DNA of 64,000 nt from Candidatus Saccharibacteria bacterium UBA3304 (GTDB lineage: Bacteria > Patescibacteriota > Saccharimonadia > Saccharimonadales > Saccharimonadaceae). Shown in pieces: positions 52,223 to 59,862 of the stretch. The position numbers and the translations under genes were made by a program. Each line of letters opens with the position of its first letter. Positions within the stretch are counted from its first letter, which is position 1. The notes under the pieces are model-generated. The model was not told where the DNA came from and ran no database searches. It was given only the letters and a program-made list of their open reading frames with translations. The stretch is from contig DESW01000025.1 of assembly GCA_002361425.1 (NCBI GenBank), positions 10,752 through 74,751 of the forward strand. Reading direction: 5' to 3'.

Positions 52223-52810
52223 TTATAACTCCTTCTTAAGTCTATGATAACAGTGATTGCAGAGTGCGCGGTAAACAATTTTTGTTTTACCGTCATCAAT
52301 GAGGATGTCTGGCCCGTCTGTAGCGAGTTTGCCGTCAATAAAGCGGCAACTGAGTGTAGCCTTGCGGCCGCAGTCGCAAATGGTTTTGATCTCCTCGATT
52401 TTATGTGCGAGCTGGAGTAGACGAGTTGACCCCTCGAAGCCACCGTCTTGGCGGCGGAAGTTGAGGCGGAGGCCGTAGCACATGACTGGAATATCGAAAT
52501 CGACCACTACGTCCATTAGCTGATCGACTTGGGCTGGCGTTAGGAATTGCGCTTCATCGACGAGAATACAGTCTACATCTTTGTAACTTTTCTCAATCTT
52601 TTTATAAATATTGTCGCGTCTAGTAAAAGTAAAGTTAGTTTCGCGTTCTGGGCCAATGCGGGTTAAAAGTTTAGTGCCATTTTTTGTGTCTGTACGTGGT
52701 TTAATGACGCAAACTTTTTGGCCGCGCTCTTCGTAATTGAAGGCGACCTGCAATAATTGCATCGTTTTACCACACCCCATCGCGCCGTAGCGGAAATATA
52801 ACTGTGCCAT
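52223..52810 (-). CDS. tdk: Thymidine kinase (type II, TK1-like)
   Basis: 195 aa. Salvages thymidine to dTMP. P-loop RYGAMGCGKTMQLLQ, Walker B-like ILVDEAQFLT, substrate loop and the Cys4 zinc site (CDCG...C and CNHC near the end). First gene of tdk-tmk-ung. Suggests that thymidine is taken from outside or from a host. Confidence 0.94.
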   Translation of the reverse strand: MAQLYFRYGAMGCGKTMQLLQVAFNYEERGQKVCVIKPRTDTKNGTKLLTRIGPERETNFTFTRRDNIYKKIEKSYKDVDCILVDEAQFLTPAQVDQLMDVVVDFDIPVMCYGLRLNFRRQDGGFEGSTRLLQLAHKIEEIKTICDCGRKATLSCRFIDGKLATDGPDILIDDGKTKIVYRALCNHCYHRLKKEL

Positions 52811-52850
52811 AATTATTATGCTATCATAGTTGTAGAAATTCGGAGGTCAA

Positions 52851-54227
52851 ATGGCATTTTTTGACAGATTCAAGAAATCTGCAGATAAAAAAGGCGTACG
52901 CCCGGCTCAACCGACCGGTTGGGAAAATATGGAACCGTCGCAAGAAGTTGATGCTGATGCTGAGCGTCAGAAGCGTAAAATTCTTGGCGCGTATGCGTTG
53001 GGTATTAATGCCCTTTCTGAACATGATGTAAAAATGGGCGCCGACACTCGCCAGGATGTAATTGAATCGCTTGCTTCCGGTCAAGTTAGTGACGAGAAGA
53101 AACGCGACATTCTTGAGCATATTCAGGATCCAGTACAAGCTAATGGTGCCGATAATGTTCTTAGTGCGATTAATTCGAAACATGAGAAACGCATTCTTGC
53201 AGCAATGGGTGTTGCAGGATTTAATAATTACGAAAACGTGAGCGCTGCCGATATTCGCGCGTTTATCGGGCAGTATCCGACTCCGATGGATTTTCAGGCG
53301 ACGGCCGATAAGTTTTTGCAGCAAGTTGAGCAATACAATGGCCCAGAAAAGCGTGCCGAATACGAAGCCGCAATGACTTCTTTCTTGCATAAGATTTATG
53401 GCAAGAAGCAGGAATATTGGGAAAGAATGCGTGAGCTAGATAAGGAAGCAGACCAAGTGCGCGAACGCCATGAGATTGAACGTAGCGCGGAATGGATTCC
53501 GGGTGATGTTGCTGTTACGCAAAGCTCTCGCGGCCAGGCACAGAATGGCGTTGTTTCGCGCGAGAATATTGATAATGGCTTAAAGGCTGATGTTAGTTGC
53601 GAAGATAGCTATTACTATGAAAAGGATAGACAAATCTTTGGCGTGTTTGATGGTGCTGGCGGCGTAGCTGGTGGGCGTTTGGCTTCACAGATGACAGCAA
53701 GTGTCTTGCATGAATATTGCGGCAAATATGCGATGAAAGATTGTTCTTCGCTTGCTGCTGCATTAGAGGATGCCAACAAGCGCGTCGCGAATGAACAGAG
53801 TGCCGGTATGTCAACTGCGACAGTGGCGACGGTCTTTAATCGCAACGGCCGCGTGATGCTCGGCTTTGCACAGGTCGGTGATTCTCGTATTTATATTGTC
53901 GACGCAAAAGGCAGAGCTCGCTTAATTACCGAGGATGAAGGTGTTGGCCGTATTATTACGAATGCAGTCGGTCATATTAATGAAGACGGCAGCCCGACAG
54001 TTAAACAGTTTGGTGAAATTGACTTACATAAAGGTGATCGCGTTGTGATTTGCTCGGATGGCATTACGGGCGACTATGGCGATGATTTGATGAGCGAGGA
54101 AGAACTTGGCCGTATTGTGAGCGCTTCGCATGGCGCCGAGGATGCTTCGAGAAATCTTGTTGCGGCAGCACGCAAAAAAGACGACCGCACTGCGCTCGTC
54201 TTTGTGCCAGATTTTGATAAAGCTTAG
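52851..54227 (+). CDS. PP2C-type protein phosphatase with long helical N-terminus
   Basis: 458 aa. GGAGGT lies 3 nt before ATG, TATCAT further up. Residues 1-210 are charged and helical without known domain (QRKRKILGAYALGINALS-like start, EQYNGPEKRAEYEAAMTSFL). The phosphatase domain covers about 230-450: CEDSYYYEKD, IFGVFDGAGGVAGG (metal Asp/Gly), MSTATVATVF, VGDSRIYIVD, VVICSDGITGDYG and RKKDDRTALVFV. It would reverse Ser/Thr phosphorylation; no kinase is in this window. Stop overlaps the convergent hisS stop by 4 nt. Confidence 0.87.
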   Translation: MAFFDRFKKSADKKGVRPAQPTGWENMEPSQEVDADAERQKRKILGAYALGINALSEHDVKMGADTRQDVIESLASGQVSDEKKRDILEHIQDPVQANGADNVLSAINSKHEKRILAAMGVAGFNNYENVSAADIRAFIGQYPTPMDFQATADKFLQQVEQYNGPEKRAEYEAAMTSFLHKIYGKKQEYWERMRELDKEADQVRERHEIERSAEWIPGDVAVTQSSRGQAQNGVVSRENIDNGLKADVSCEDSYYYEKDRQIFGVFDGAGGVAGGRLASQMTASVLHEYCGKYAMKDCSSLAAALEDANKRVANEQSAGMSTATVATVFNRNGRVMLGFAQVGDSRIYIVDAKGRARLITEDEGVGRIITNAVGHINEDGSPTVKQFGEIDLHKGDRVVICSDGITGDYGDDLMSEEELGRIVSASHGAEDASRNLVAAARKKDDRTALVFVPDFDKA

Positions 54228-55513
54228 AGCTCGATAGTTTCGCCAGTCTCGAGGTTCTTGGCGACGAATTTTTGGCTGCTTGCTTCGGTTTCGCCGACGA
54301 CGATGGCGAAGTTTGCAATCTTGCCAGCGCGGTTGAACTTGTCGCCGAGCTTGCGTTCGCTGAAGTCGATGTCGACATTCTTGCCGGTAGCGCGGAGCTT
54401 ATCTGCGAGCTTCATGCAGGCGGCAAATTCGTTCTTAGTGATAGGAAGAATAACATAGTCGACTGGCTTTGCGGAAGTCATATTAAGCAAGCCGGTTTCT
54501 TTCAAAACGAAGAAGAGGCGAGTGAGACCGATACTTCCACCAACGCCTGGGAACTTCTGCTCGGTGAAGTTATTGGCGAGGTTTTCGTAACGGCCGCCAC
54601 TGGAAATACTGCCGATTTCGCGATAATCCTTGAGGAAGGTTTCGTAAACGGTGCCAGTGTAGTAATCAAGACCACGAATAATCATGAAGTCGATTTCGAT
54701 GTCGCTCATGCCCTCTTTGGCATTAAGGATGTCAAAGACTTCTTTGAGCTCGTCGAGGCCTTCGCGGACAGTGTCGAGGTTGCCAAGAATTTCGGTAAGC
54801 TTAGCTTCGATAGTAGCAAAGTCGCCCTTCGTAAACATGAAGGCGATAATCTTTTCAATTTGATCAGCGGAAAGCTGGAGAGCCTCAAGCGCTTCGCGAG
54901 ATTTCTCGAGCGGAACTTTTTCGGCGTGGTCAATAATACCGCTAATCTCAGTAGCTTTGTCGGTTGCGTCAATTGCGGTTAAGAAACCAGCGAGAACCTT
55001 GCGGTTGCTGATGCGAATCTTCATCTCTGGTAAGTTGAAGGTCTTGAGCGCGTCGTGGATACAAGCGATAACCTTGGCGTCGTAAGTGATAGGAAGCTTT
55101 TCGCGACCGATAATATCGCAGTCGCACTGATAGAACTCGCGGAAGCGGCCACGCTGAGCGCGTTCGCCACGGAAGTTGCGGTTAATCTGAGTAACCTGGA
55201 ATGGAAATACTAAATCATTGTTATGCTCGGCAACGTAGCGTGCGAGTGGAACAGTGTGGTCGAAACGGAGAGCCTGGTCGGCGCTATCAGCAGATTCGTC
55301 GGTCTTGCTGACCATGTAAATTTGCTTTTCGGTGTCGCCGCCAGCCTTGGCAAGAAGCACCTCGGTGCGTTCAATGATTGGCGTCTCGATATTTAGGAAG
55401 CCGTAATGGTGGTATACGTCGCTAATATTCTGTTTTAGCTGGTCAAAAATGGCCTGCTCGGTTGGTAGTAGTTCTTGCATGCCTGATAGAGGCGACGTAT
55501 TAATTTTTTTCAT
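54224..55513 (-). CDS. hisS: Histidyl-tRNA synthetase
   Basis: 429 aa, class II. Motif 1 region IIERTEVLLAKAGGDTEKQIY, motif 2 RFREFYQCDCDIIG with RNFRGERAQRGRF, His-binding IRGLDYYTGTVYE, SSGGRYENL and GIGL-type SIGLTRLFFVL motif 3. C-terminal anticodon domain DYVILPITKNEF...DIDFSERKLGDKF. Leaderless: TATACT (55520-55525) is 6 nt before ATG, ten bases after a terminator. Confidence 0.95.
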   Translation of the reverse strand: MKKINTSPLSGMQELLPTEQAIFDQLKQNISDVYHHYGFLNIETPIIERTEVLLAKAGGDTEKQIYMVSKTDESADSADQALRFDHTVPLARYVAEHNNDLVFPFQVTQINRNFRGERAQRGRFREFYQCDCDIIGREKLPITYDAKVIACIHDALKTFNLPEMKIRISNRKVLAGFLTAIDATDKATEISGIIDHAEKVPLEKSREALEALQLSADQIEKIIAFMFTKGDFATIEAKLTEILGNLDTVREGLDELKEVFDILNAKEGMSDIEIDFMIIRGLDYYTGTVYETFLKDYREIGSISSGGRYENLANNFTEQKFPGVGGSIGLTRLFFVLKETGLLNMTSAKPVDYVILPITKNEFAACMKLADKLRATGKNVDIDFSERKLGDKFNRAGKIANFAIVVGETEASSQKFVAKNLETGETIEL

Positions 55514-55519
55514 ACTATT

Positions 55520-55525
55520 AGTATA
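55520..55525 (-). promoter_or_regulatory. hisS -10 box (leaderless)
   Basis: Reverse-strand TATACT, 6 nt before ATG 55513, close behind the preceding terminator. Confidence 0.55.
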
Positions 55526-55535
55526 GCATAAACAA

Positions 55536-55565
55536 GAAAAATCCTCCCCTGTTATCCAGGGGAGG
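55536..55565 (-). terminator. Terminator of the 130-aa gene
   Basis: Reverse-strand stem CCTCCCCTG/CAGGGGAGG (arms 55543-55551 and 55557-55565) followed by ATTTTT. Confidence 0.9.
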
Positions 55566-55572
55566 TGTGCGA

Positions 55573-55965
55573 TCAGTCATCTTCGTCTTTGATGCGGAAA
55601 GGCTTAAAGGCCTTCTTGAATTCTTTCACATCATATTCGCAGGCCTTGCAGATGCGTTCAATTTCTTGATTGCTGGCGCGTCGTAAATCTTCGAAATCGT
55701 CTTCTCTGAAGATGTGTGAATCGTTTTCCTTCAGAATGACGCCGTAGCTACCATAGGGCGAATCGCCGTCGAAGAGTTTGTCGCCGCTTACTGCGATGAA
55801 TGATGCGACTTTCTCGTCTACACCGGTAGGTACGTCATCTTCGACGACCTTTAGCTCAGCAAAGTAGATGCCGGCTTTGCGGATTGGCTTACGTAACTTT
55901 TTGCGAAGTATATCGCCGAAGTATACGTAAATATGACTGTCCTTCTTGTATTTTGCTTTTCCCAT
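55573..55965 (-). CDS. Uncharacterised 130-aa basic/acidic protein
   Basis: Start at ATG 55965 (MGKAKYKKDS) with GGGAGGG 9 nt upstream; the longer frame would run through the leader. N-terminal 45 residues strongly basic (KAKYKKDSHIYVYFGDILRKK), middle beta-like, C-terminus acidic helical (CEYDVKEFKKAFKPF). No signal or membrane segment, no family recognised. Strong promoter and terminator. Confidence 0.6.
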   Translation of the reverse strand: MGKAKYKKDSHIYVYFGDILRKKLRKPIRKAGIYFAELKVVEDDVPTGVDEKVASFIAVSGDKLFDGDSPYGSYGVILKENDSHIFREDDFEDLRRASNQEIERICKACEYDVKEFKKAFKPFRIKDEDD

Positions 55966-56017
55966 GTGTCTGAACCCTCCCTTTTTATAAAATTTGATTG
56001 ATGGGAAACTGCTATTG

Positions 56018-56045
56018 ATTATATCATTATTCTGCAATTTGTCAA
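56018..56045 (-). promoter_or_regulatory. Promoter of the 130-aa gene
   Basis: Reverse-strand TTGACA (56040-56045), 16 bp, TATAAT (56018-56023). Confidence 0.75.
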
Positions 56046-56048
56046 TGT

Positions 56049-56077
56049 TTGAAAATGGATGGTGGTTGTGATAAGAT
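56049..56077 (+). promoter_or_regulatory. tRNA-Phe promoter
   Basis: TTGAAA (56049-56054), 17 bp, TAAGAT (56072-56077). Its -35 lies 3 bp from the divergent -35 of the 130-aa gene. Confidence 0.6.
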
Positions 56078-56089
56078 AGTGGGGTGAGC

Positions 56090-56165
56090 GGCTCTGTAGC
56101 TCAGTTGGTAGAGCAGAGGCCTGAAGAGCCTTGTGTCGTTGGTTCAAGTCCGACCGGAGCCACCA
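56090..56165 (+). tRNA. tRNA-Phe(GAA), CCA encoded
   Basis: Acceptor GGCTCTG pairs with CGGAGCC (one G-U); D-arm GCTCAGTTGGTAGAGC; anticodon arm GAGGC-CTGAAGA-GCCTT gives GAA; T-arm with GGTTCAAGTCC; ends ACCA. Confidence 0.95.
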
Positions 56166-56184
56166 AATTTGATATATTTAATAA

Positions 56185-56207
56185 AATACCCGAAAGGGTA
56201 TTTTTTA
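56185..56207 (+). terminator. tRNA-Phe terminator
   Basis: Stem AATACCC/GGGTATT with GAAA loop and TTTTTT. Confidence 0.85.
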
Positions 56208-56226
56208 TATATTAATCTGTTGGATA

Positions 56227-56255
56227 TTGACTTTTTGCAATAAGTATGGTATAAT
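56227..56255 (+). promoter_or_regulatory. Promoter of the sigma-4-like gene
   Basis: TTGACT (56227-56232), 17 bp, TATAAT (56250-56255). The 75-nt leader contains TACAATA/TATTGTA followed by a T-rich stretch. Confidence 0.85.
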
Positions 56256-56335
56256 ACTAGATACATTGCAGTTTATTACAATACAAAACGCAGTAGCTTA
56301 TTGTAGTGAGTTCTTTTACGTAGGAGGATAGTATT

Positions 56336-57040
56336 ATGCAGAAAAGTGCAAAAAATGTAACTGTTGAGATGATGAATCTTAGCGAGGAAAGCAAGTCTCT
56401 TTTAGAAGGTATCCCTCTTCTTACTGTAATCATGATGGCTAGGCATCACCGCCTAGCGCCTGATAAAGATAAGGTTTGCGCCGGCCGTATTTTTTACAAG
56501 AAGTTTGGAAAGATAAAAGGCTGGGTGCGTAGAGATATCTACCCATATGGCCGCAGATCAGATATTAGCAATAGTATCGTACGTCTCGGTTGTGAGGTGA
56601 ACAGATATTTAAAGAGAGAAGACTTAATAAAAGACGACGCGGATTTTTGCAATAATCAACGTTTCGTAATAAGCTCAAAAATTTGGGCACTTCGTAACAG
56701 CGCGCTGACTAGCAGTCCGATTCTTCATTCCGACAATAAGTATAGCTACTGGTCCTTGGCCTGCCACTTAGATTGTGATCAGTATGAGTCATGGGAAGGA
56801 TACAGCGATCAGGCACTGACGAAAATTGACGAGTTCTTGATTAGTCATTTATCGCCATACAATTATGAGCTTCTTAGCTATAGATATGGTCTTAAGGACG
56901 GTAAGTTCGTCAGTAGAAAGGATGTCGCCGCAAAATTCGGTTTTAATAACGAGACGACCGCGGCTAATTACGAAAGAAAGGCATTGAAAGAATTGCATGA
57001 AAGTTTAGACGATTTTTTAGCTCTAACAGAAATTGCATAA
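56336..57040 (+). CDS. Possible transcription regulator with sigma-70 region 4-like C-terminus
   Basis: 234 aa. AGGAGG lies 8 nt before ATG. The first 160 residues are not recognised (basic stretch KKFGKIKGWVRRDIYPYGRR). The last 60 resemble sigma region 4: LSPYNYELLSYRYGLKDGK, then SRKDVAAKFGF as a helix-turn-helix and ANYERKALKELHESL in place of the VRQIEAxALxKLR helix. Regions 2 and 3 of a true sigma factor are not visible, so it may be a regulator that borrowed the fold. No signal or membrane segment. Strong promoter, leader and terminator. Confidence 0.6.
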   Translation: MQKSAKNVTVEMMNLSEESKSLLEGIPLLTVIMMARHHRLAPDKDKVCAGRIFYKKFGKIKGWVRRDIYPYGRRSDISNSIVRLGCEVNRYLKREDLIKDDADFCNNQRFVISSKIWALRNSALTSSPILHSDNKYSYWSLACHLDCDQYESWEGYSDQALTKIDEFLISHLSPYNYELLSYRYGLKDGKFVSRKDVAAKFGFNNETTAANYERKALKELHESLDDFLALTEIA

Positions 57041-57050
57041 CTAAGTTCCA

Positions 57051-57080
57051 AAAGCAGGGTTAAGCCAACCCTGCTTTTTT
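57051..57080 (+). terminator. Terminator of the sigma-4-like gene
   Basis: Stem AAAGCAGGGTT/AACCCTGCTTT with 5-nt loop and T-run. Confidence 0.9.
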
Positions 57081-57123
57081 AATGCTTTATTCGGCTCTTA
57101 TTTATAAGCGTATCCTAGTATGA

Positions 57124-57151
57124 AAAAGAGCGCGCTAATTTAGCGCGCTCA
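57124..57151 (-). terminator. Terminator of the collagen-like gene
   Basis: Reverse-strand stem GAGCGCGCT/AGCGCGCTC with AAATT loop and TTTTT; overlaps the stop codon region. Confidence 0.9.
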
Positions 57152-57505
57152 GCGGTGAAATGTGCGTCTGAACCAGAGGACAACTCTTCCCCAAAGACTT
57201 TTTCTATAGCGTTCGTATTCTTTATTAACATATTGAATTTGTTTTACTACGCTACCATCGTCTCGGATGACTTTCACTGTCCTGGTCTCGACTTTGTAAC
57301 TGTCGTCTTCGACGACTGGTCCGGTGCCTTTTTGTGCATAGAGACCGCCATAGAAGCCGGGTCCTAAGGCGCTACGTCCCATTGGCCCCATCGGCCCCAT
57401 TGGCCCCATTGGTCCCATCGGTCCATGTCCGTGAGGCCCACCGTGAGGTCCGTGACCACCGAATCCACCCGGACCTCCCGGTCCGCCTGGTCCCATTCCT
57501 GGCAT
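57149..57505 (-). CDS. Small protein with Gly-Pro-Met collagen-like N-terminus
   Basis: 118 aa. Residues 1-45 are almost only Gly, Pro, Met and His, with GPG/GPH units and five tandem PMG triplets (GPMGPMGPMGPMGPMG), coded by a near-perfect GGGXCCAT repeat. Then a short linker, a beta-rich segment (YKVETRTVKVIRDDG, VVKQIQYVNKEY) and a basic amphipathic C-terminus (WGRVVLWFRRTFHR). No signal peptide. A run of G before ATG 57505 serves as ribosome site. Might bind membrane or RNA through the basic end; unknown. Confidence 0.65.
   Translation of the reverse strand: MPGMGPGGPGGPGGFGGHGPHGGPHGHGPMGPMGPMGPMGPMGRSALGPGFYGGLYAQKGTGPVVEDDSYKVETRTVKVIRDDGSVVKQIQYVNKEYERYRKSLWGRVVLWFRRTFHR
57371..57418 (-). 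repeat. Tandem repeat coding for PMG triplets
   Basis: Five to six near-identical 9-base units (ATGGGGCCA-type on the reverse strand) within the collagen-like gene. Confidence 0.75.
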
Positions 57506-57538
57506 AGAATCGCCCCCTTTCTCCAGAAATCTTGAGTA

Positions 57539-57567
57539 ATTATAAAACGAATATTATAAAAAGTCAA
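57539..57567 (-). promoter_or_regulatory. Promoter of the collagen-like gene
   Basis: Reverse-strand TTGACT (57562-57567), 17 bp, TATAAT (57539-57544). Confidence 0.85.
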
Positions 57568-57636
57568 TGGGCGCTTGTGTTTCGATATACCCTTCGCCAT
57601 GCTAAAATAGAACTAAAGGGAGTATTTGGAGGTCAT

Positions 57637-59007
57637 ATGGACGAAAAAATATTTGAGATTATTTCTGATGAAGAACGCCGCCAAAGCGAAGGCTTAGAGT
57701 TAATCCCAAGCGAAAACTATGTATCTACGCAGGTTTTGCGTGCGATGGGATCGGTGCTTACGAATAAGTATTCTGAGGGCTACCCTAACTTCGATGGTTT
57801 GGATGGTACTGACGCGAAGGCACTAAAAGAAACTACTGCTGAGAATTTCCGCTACTATGGCGGCCAGGAAAATACTGACCGTATTGAGCGCCTTGCAATT
57901 TCTCGCGCACGCCGTCTATTTCATGCCGATCATGCGAATGTTCAGCCTCACTCCGGTGCTCAGGCAAATAACGCCGTTTATAATGCTTGGTTGAAACCTG
58001 GTGACACTGTACTCGGTATGGATCTCGCCCATGGCGGCCATCTTACTCATGGTTCTCCGGTTACTCAGAGCGCAAAGATTTATAACTTTATTGGTTACGG
58101 CACTAACCTAGAGACTGGTGATCTTGATTATGATGAAATCGAGCGTCTTGCAATGGAGCACAAGCCGAAAATCATCTTGGTCGGCTACTCTGCCTTTATG
58201 AAGATTCCAGATTTTGACCGTATTGCCGCAATTGGTGCTAAGATTCCTGGCTGTCTCTTGATGGCCGATATGGCGCACGTAGCTGGCTTGATTGCTGGTG
58301 GTGTCCATCCAAACCCACTCGATCATGGTTTTCATGTAATGACCACTACTACCCACAAGACTCTTCGCGGTCCTCGCGGCGGCTTGATTCTTTCTAAGGG
58401 CGTTGTTAGTAATCCACTCAAGAAGCCTGGTCACTCCATTGAGAATATTCCTACCCTTATCGATCGCTCCGTCTTCCCTGGTACTCAGGGCGGCCCATTG
58501 ATGCATGTGATTGCAGCTAAGGCAGTTTGTTTCTATGAGGCGCTTCAGCCAGAGTTCAAGCAGTATGCCAAGCAGGTTGTAAAGAACGCGAAAACGCTCG
58601 CAAATGAGCTTAAGGATTGCGGCTTTACCTTGATTGGCGGCGGCACTGATAACCATTTGATTTTGATTGATACAATTAAAACTTGCGGCGTTGATGGCAA
58701 GACTTTCGAAAAGCTTTGCGACCGCTGTGGTTTGACTTTGAACGCAAACGCAATTCCGAATGATCCACGCAAGCGCTTCTCGCCATCTGGTGTCCGCCTT
58801 GGTACGCCAGCAATCACCTCTCGCGGTATGGGTGAAAACGAAATGAAGATGATTGCGACCTGCATGAATGCAATCGCAGATTTCTGCCCGGCACGCAATA
58901 ATGGCGAATGGCAAGATATGGAGATTATGGGCAAGGTCATCGTAGAGCTACGCGAAGCGGTGCGCTATCTTGGCAAGAAATTCCCTATTCCTTCTGTAAA
59001 AAAATAA
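57637..59007 (+). CDS. glyA: Serine hydroxymethyltransferase
   Basis: 456 aa from ATG 57637, preceded by GGAGGT and by TAAAAT at 57603-57608; the frame upstream is open but has no conserved sequence. Converts serine and tetrahydrofolate to glycine and methylene-THF. Motifs: IPSENYVSTQVLRAMGS, YPNFDGLDGTDAKA-type substrate loop, ANVQPHSGAQANNAVY, HGGHLTHG, DMAHVAGLIAGG and THKTLRGPRGG with the PLP Lys. Somewhat longer than the 417-aa E. coli enzyme because of small insertions (EPGDTVLG region). Confidence 0.95.
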   Translation: MDEKIFEIISDEERRQSEGLELIPSENYVSTQVLRAMGSVLTNKYSEGYPNFDGLDGTDAKALKETTAENFRYYGGQENTDRIERLAISRARRLFHADHANVQPHSGAQANNAVYNAWLKPGDTVLGMDLAHGGHLTHGSPVTQSAKIYNFIGYGTNLETGDLDYDEIERLAMEHKPKIILVGYSAFMKIPDFDRIAAIGAKIPGCLLMADMAHVAGLIAGGVHPNPLDHGFHVMTTTTHKTLRGPRGGLILSKGVVSNPLKKPGHSIENIPTLIDRSVFPGTQGGPLMHVIAAKAVCFYEALQPEFKQYAKQVVKNAKTLANELKDCGFTLIGGGTDNHLILIDTIKTCGVDGKTFEKLCDRCGLTLNANAIPNDPRKRFSPSGVRLGTPAITSRGMGENEMKMIATCMNAIADFCPARNNGEWQDMEIMGKVIVELREAVRYLGKKFPIPSVKK

Positions 59008-59018
59008 GGCAAAAAGAT

Positions 59019-59046
59019 ATCCCCGACTGTTTAGGTCGGGGATTTT
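59019..59046. terminator. Bidirectional terminator glyA / Thr-Gln-rich gene
   Basis: Stem ATCCCCGAC/GTCGGGGAT (59019-59027, 59035-59043) with TTTTG. Confidence 0.85.
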
Positions 59047-59053
59047 GCTTGAG

Positions 59054-59731
59054 TTACGGTTCCGGCGTTTCGCTAGTGTCAGCGTCATGATTTGGCTCGC
59101 CGCCAAAGAAGTCGCCTTCTGCGTCGCTACCGGAGAAATCGGGGATCCAATCGCCGTCTTCGGGTGTTCCTGCTTCGGTGGTTGTCCCGATGTCCTGATC
59201 AGTTTGCTCATCCGTGTCGTCAAAATCAACATTTCCAGGCTGGCCAAAACCAGGATTCTCAGTTGTTTGCGTGGTCTGAGTGTCCTGTGTCGTGGTTTGC
59301 GTGATCTGATCTGTTTGACTCGTCTGAGTAGCCTGCTGCGTAGGTTCTGTAGTTTGCGTGGTAGCAGATGCGTCGGTTGCCTGTGTAGGTTCACTGTTTG
59401 TCGCCGTTGTAGCTGTGTCTGTAGCGGTGGCAGCATTTTGGCTTGCGGATGCGTTTGCATCGGCATTCGCCTGATTCTGATTTGCGGCGTTTTGGGCTGC
59501 ATCTGCGTCGTGGCTAGAAGTCTGCTGCGCGTTTCTTGCAGTAGTGTTTCTCCGAGTCGTAGACGCAGCTATAGTCGAAGTCGGTTCCGATTCTTCAGTC
59601 GTATCGACCGGGTCGATGTGCTGCAACACGGTGGTGTGGGTCTCTGGCTCAGCCGTTTCATCTTTCTTTATGAGCATCCACATTCCCACTAACGCCAGTA
59701 CCGCAACCAAGATAACAATAAGTCTTTTCAT
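59054..59731 (-). CDS. Membrane-anchored Thr/Gln/Ala-rich surface protein
   Basis: 225 aa. N-terminal signal anchor (KRLIVILVAVLALVGMWMLI) and then an intrinsically disordered outer region: Asp/Ala/Asn/Gln-rich around 65-105, a Thr-Gln repeat around 105-160 (TTEPTQQATQTSQTDQITQT) and an acidic Gly-rich end. Contains no Cys and no folded domain that I can see. AAGGAGG lies 7 nt before ATG. May be glycosylated and serve as a spacer or coat. Confidence 0.65.
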   Translation of the reverse strand: MKRLIVILVAVLALVGMWMLIKKDETAEPETHTTVLQHIDPVDTTEESEPTSTIAASTTRRNTTARNAQQTSSHDADAAQNAANQNQANADANASASQNAATATDTATTATNSEPTQATDASATTQTTEPTQQATQTSQTDQITQTTTQDTQTTQTTENPGFGQPGNVDFDDTDEQTDQDIGTTTEAGTPEDGDWIPDFSGSDAEGDFFGGEPNHDADTSETPEP

Positions 59732-59828
59732 GTTTTGTTCCTCCTTGTGGTGGGTATGGTGTTCCTACTAGCGACAAAACTCAAGCTAGTAAAGAACGAG
59801 ATTATTTGCAAACAATCTTAATATACTA

Positions 59829-59857
59829 ATTATACCACAAAAGGCCGAAAAAGTCAA
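59829..59857 (-). promoter_or_regulatory. Promoter of the Thr/Gln-rich gene
   Basis: Reverse-strand TTGACT (59852-59857), 17 bp, TATAAT (59829-59834). The 90-nt leader has ACTAGC...GCTAGT and AGATT...AATCT hairpins. Confidence 0.85.
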
Positions 59858-59862
59858 TGAGA

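Noticed and set aside
57532..57636. Upstream extension of glyA
   Set aside because: Open frame only; it crosses the promoter region and the family's conserved sequence starts after Met 57637.
58108..58914. A 268-codon reverse frame opposite glyA
   Set aside because: Antisense shadow with unrelated composition and no expression signals.
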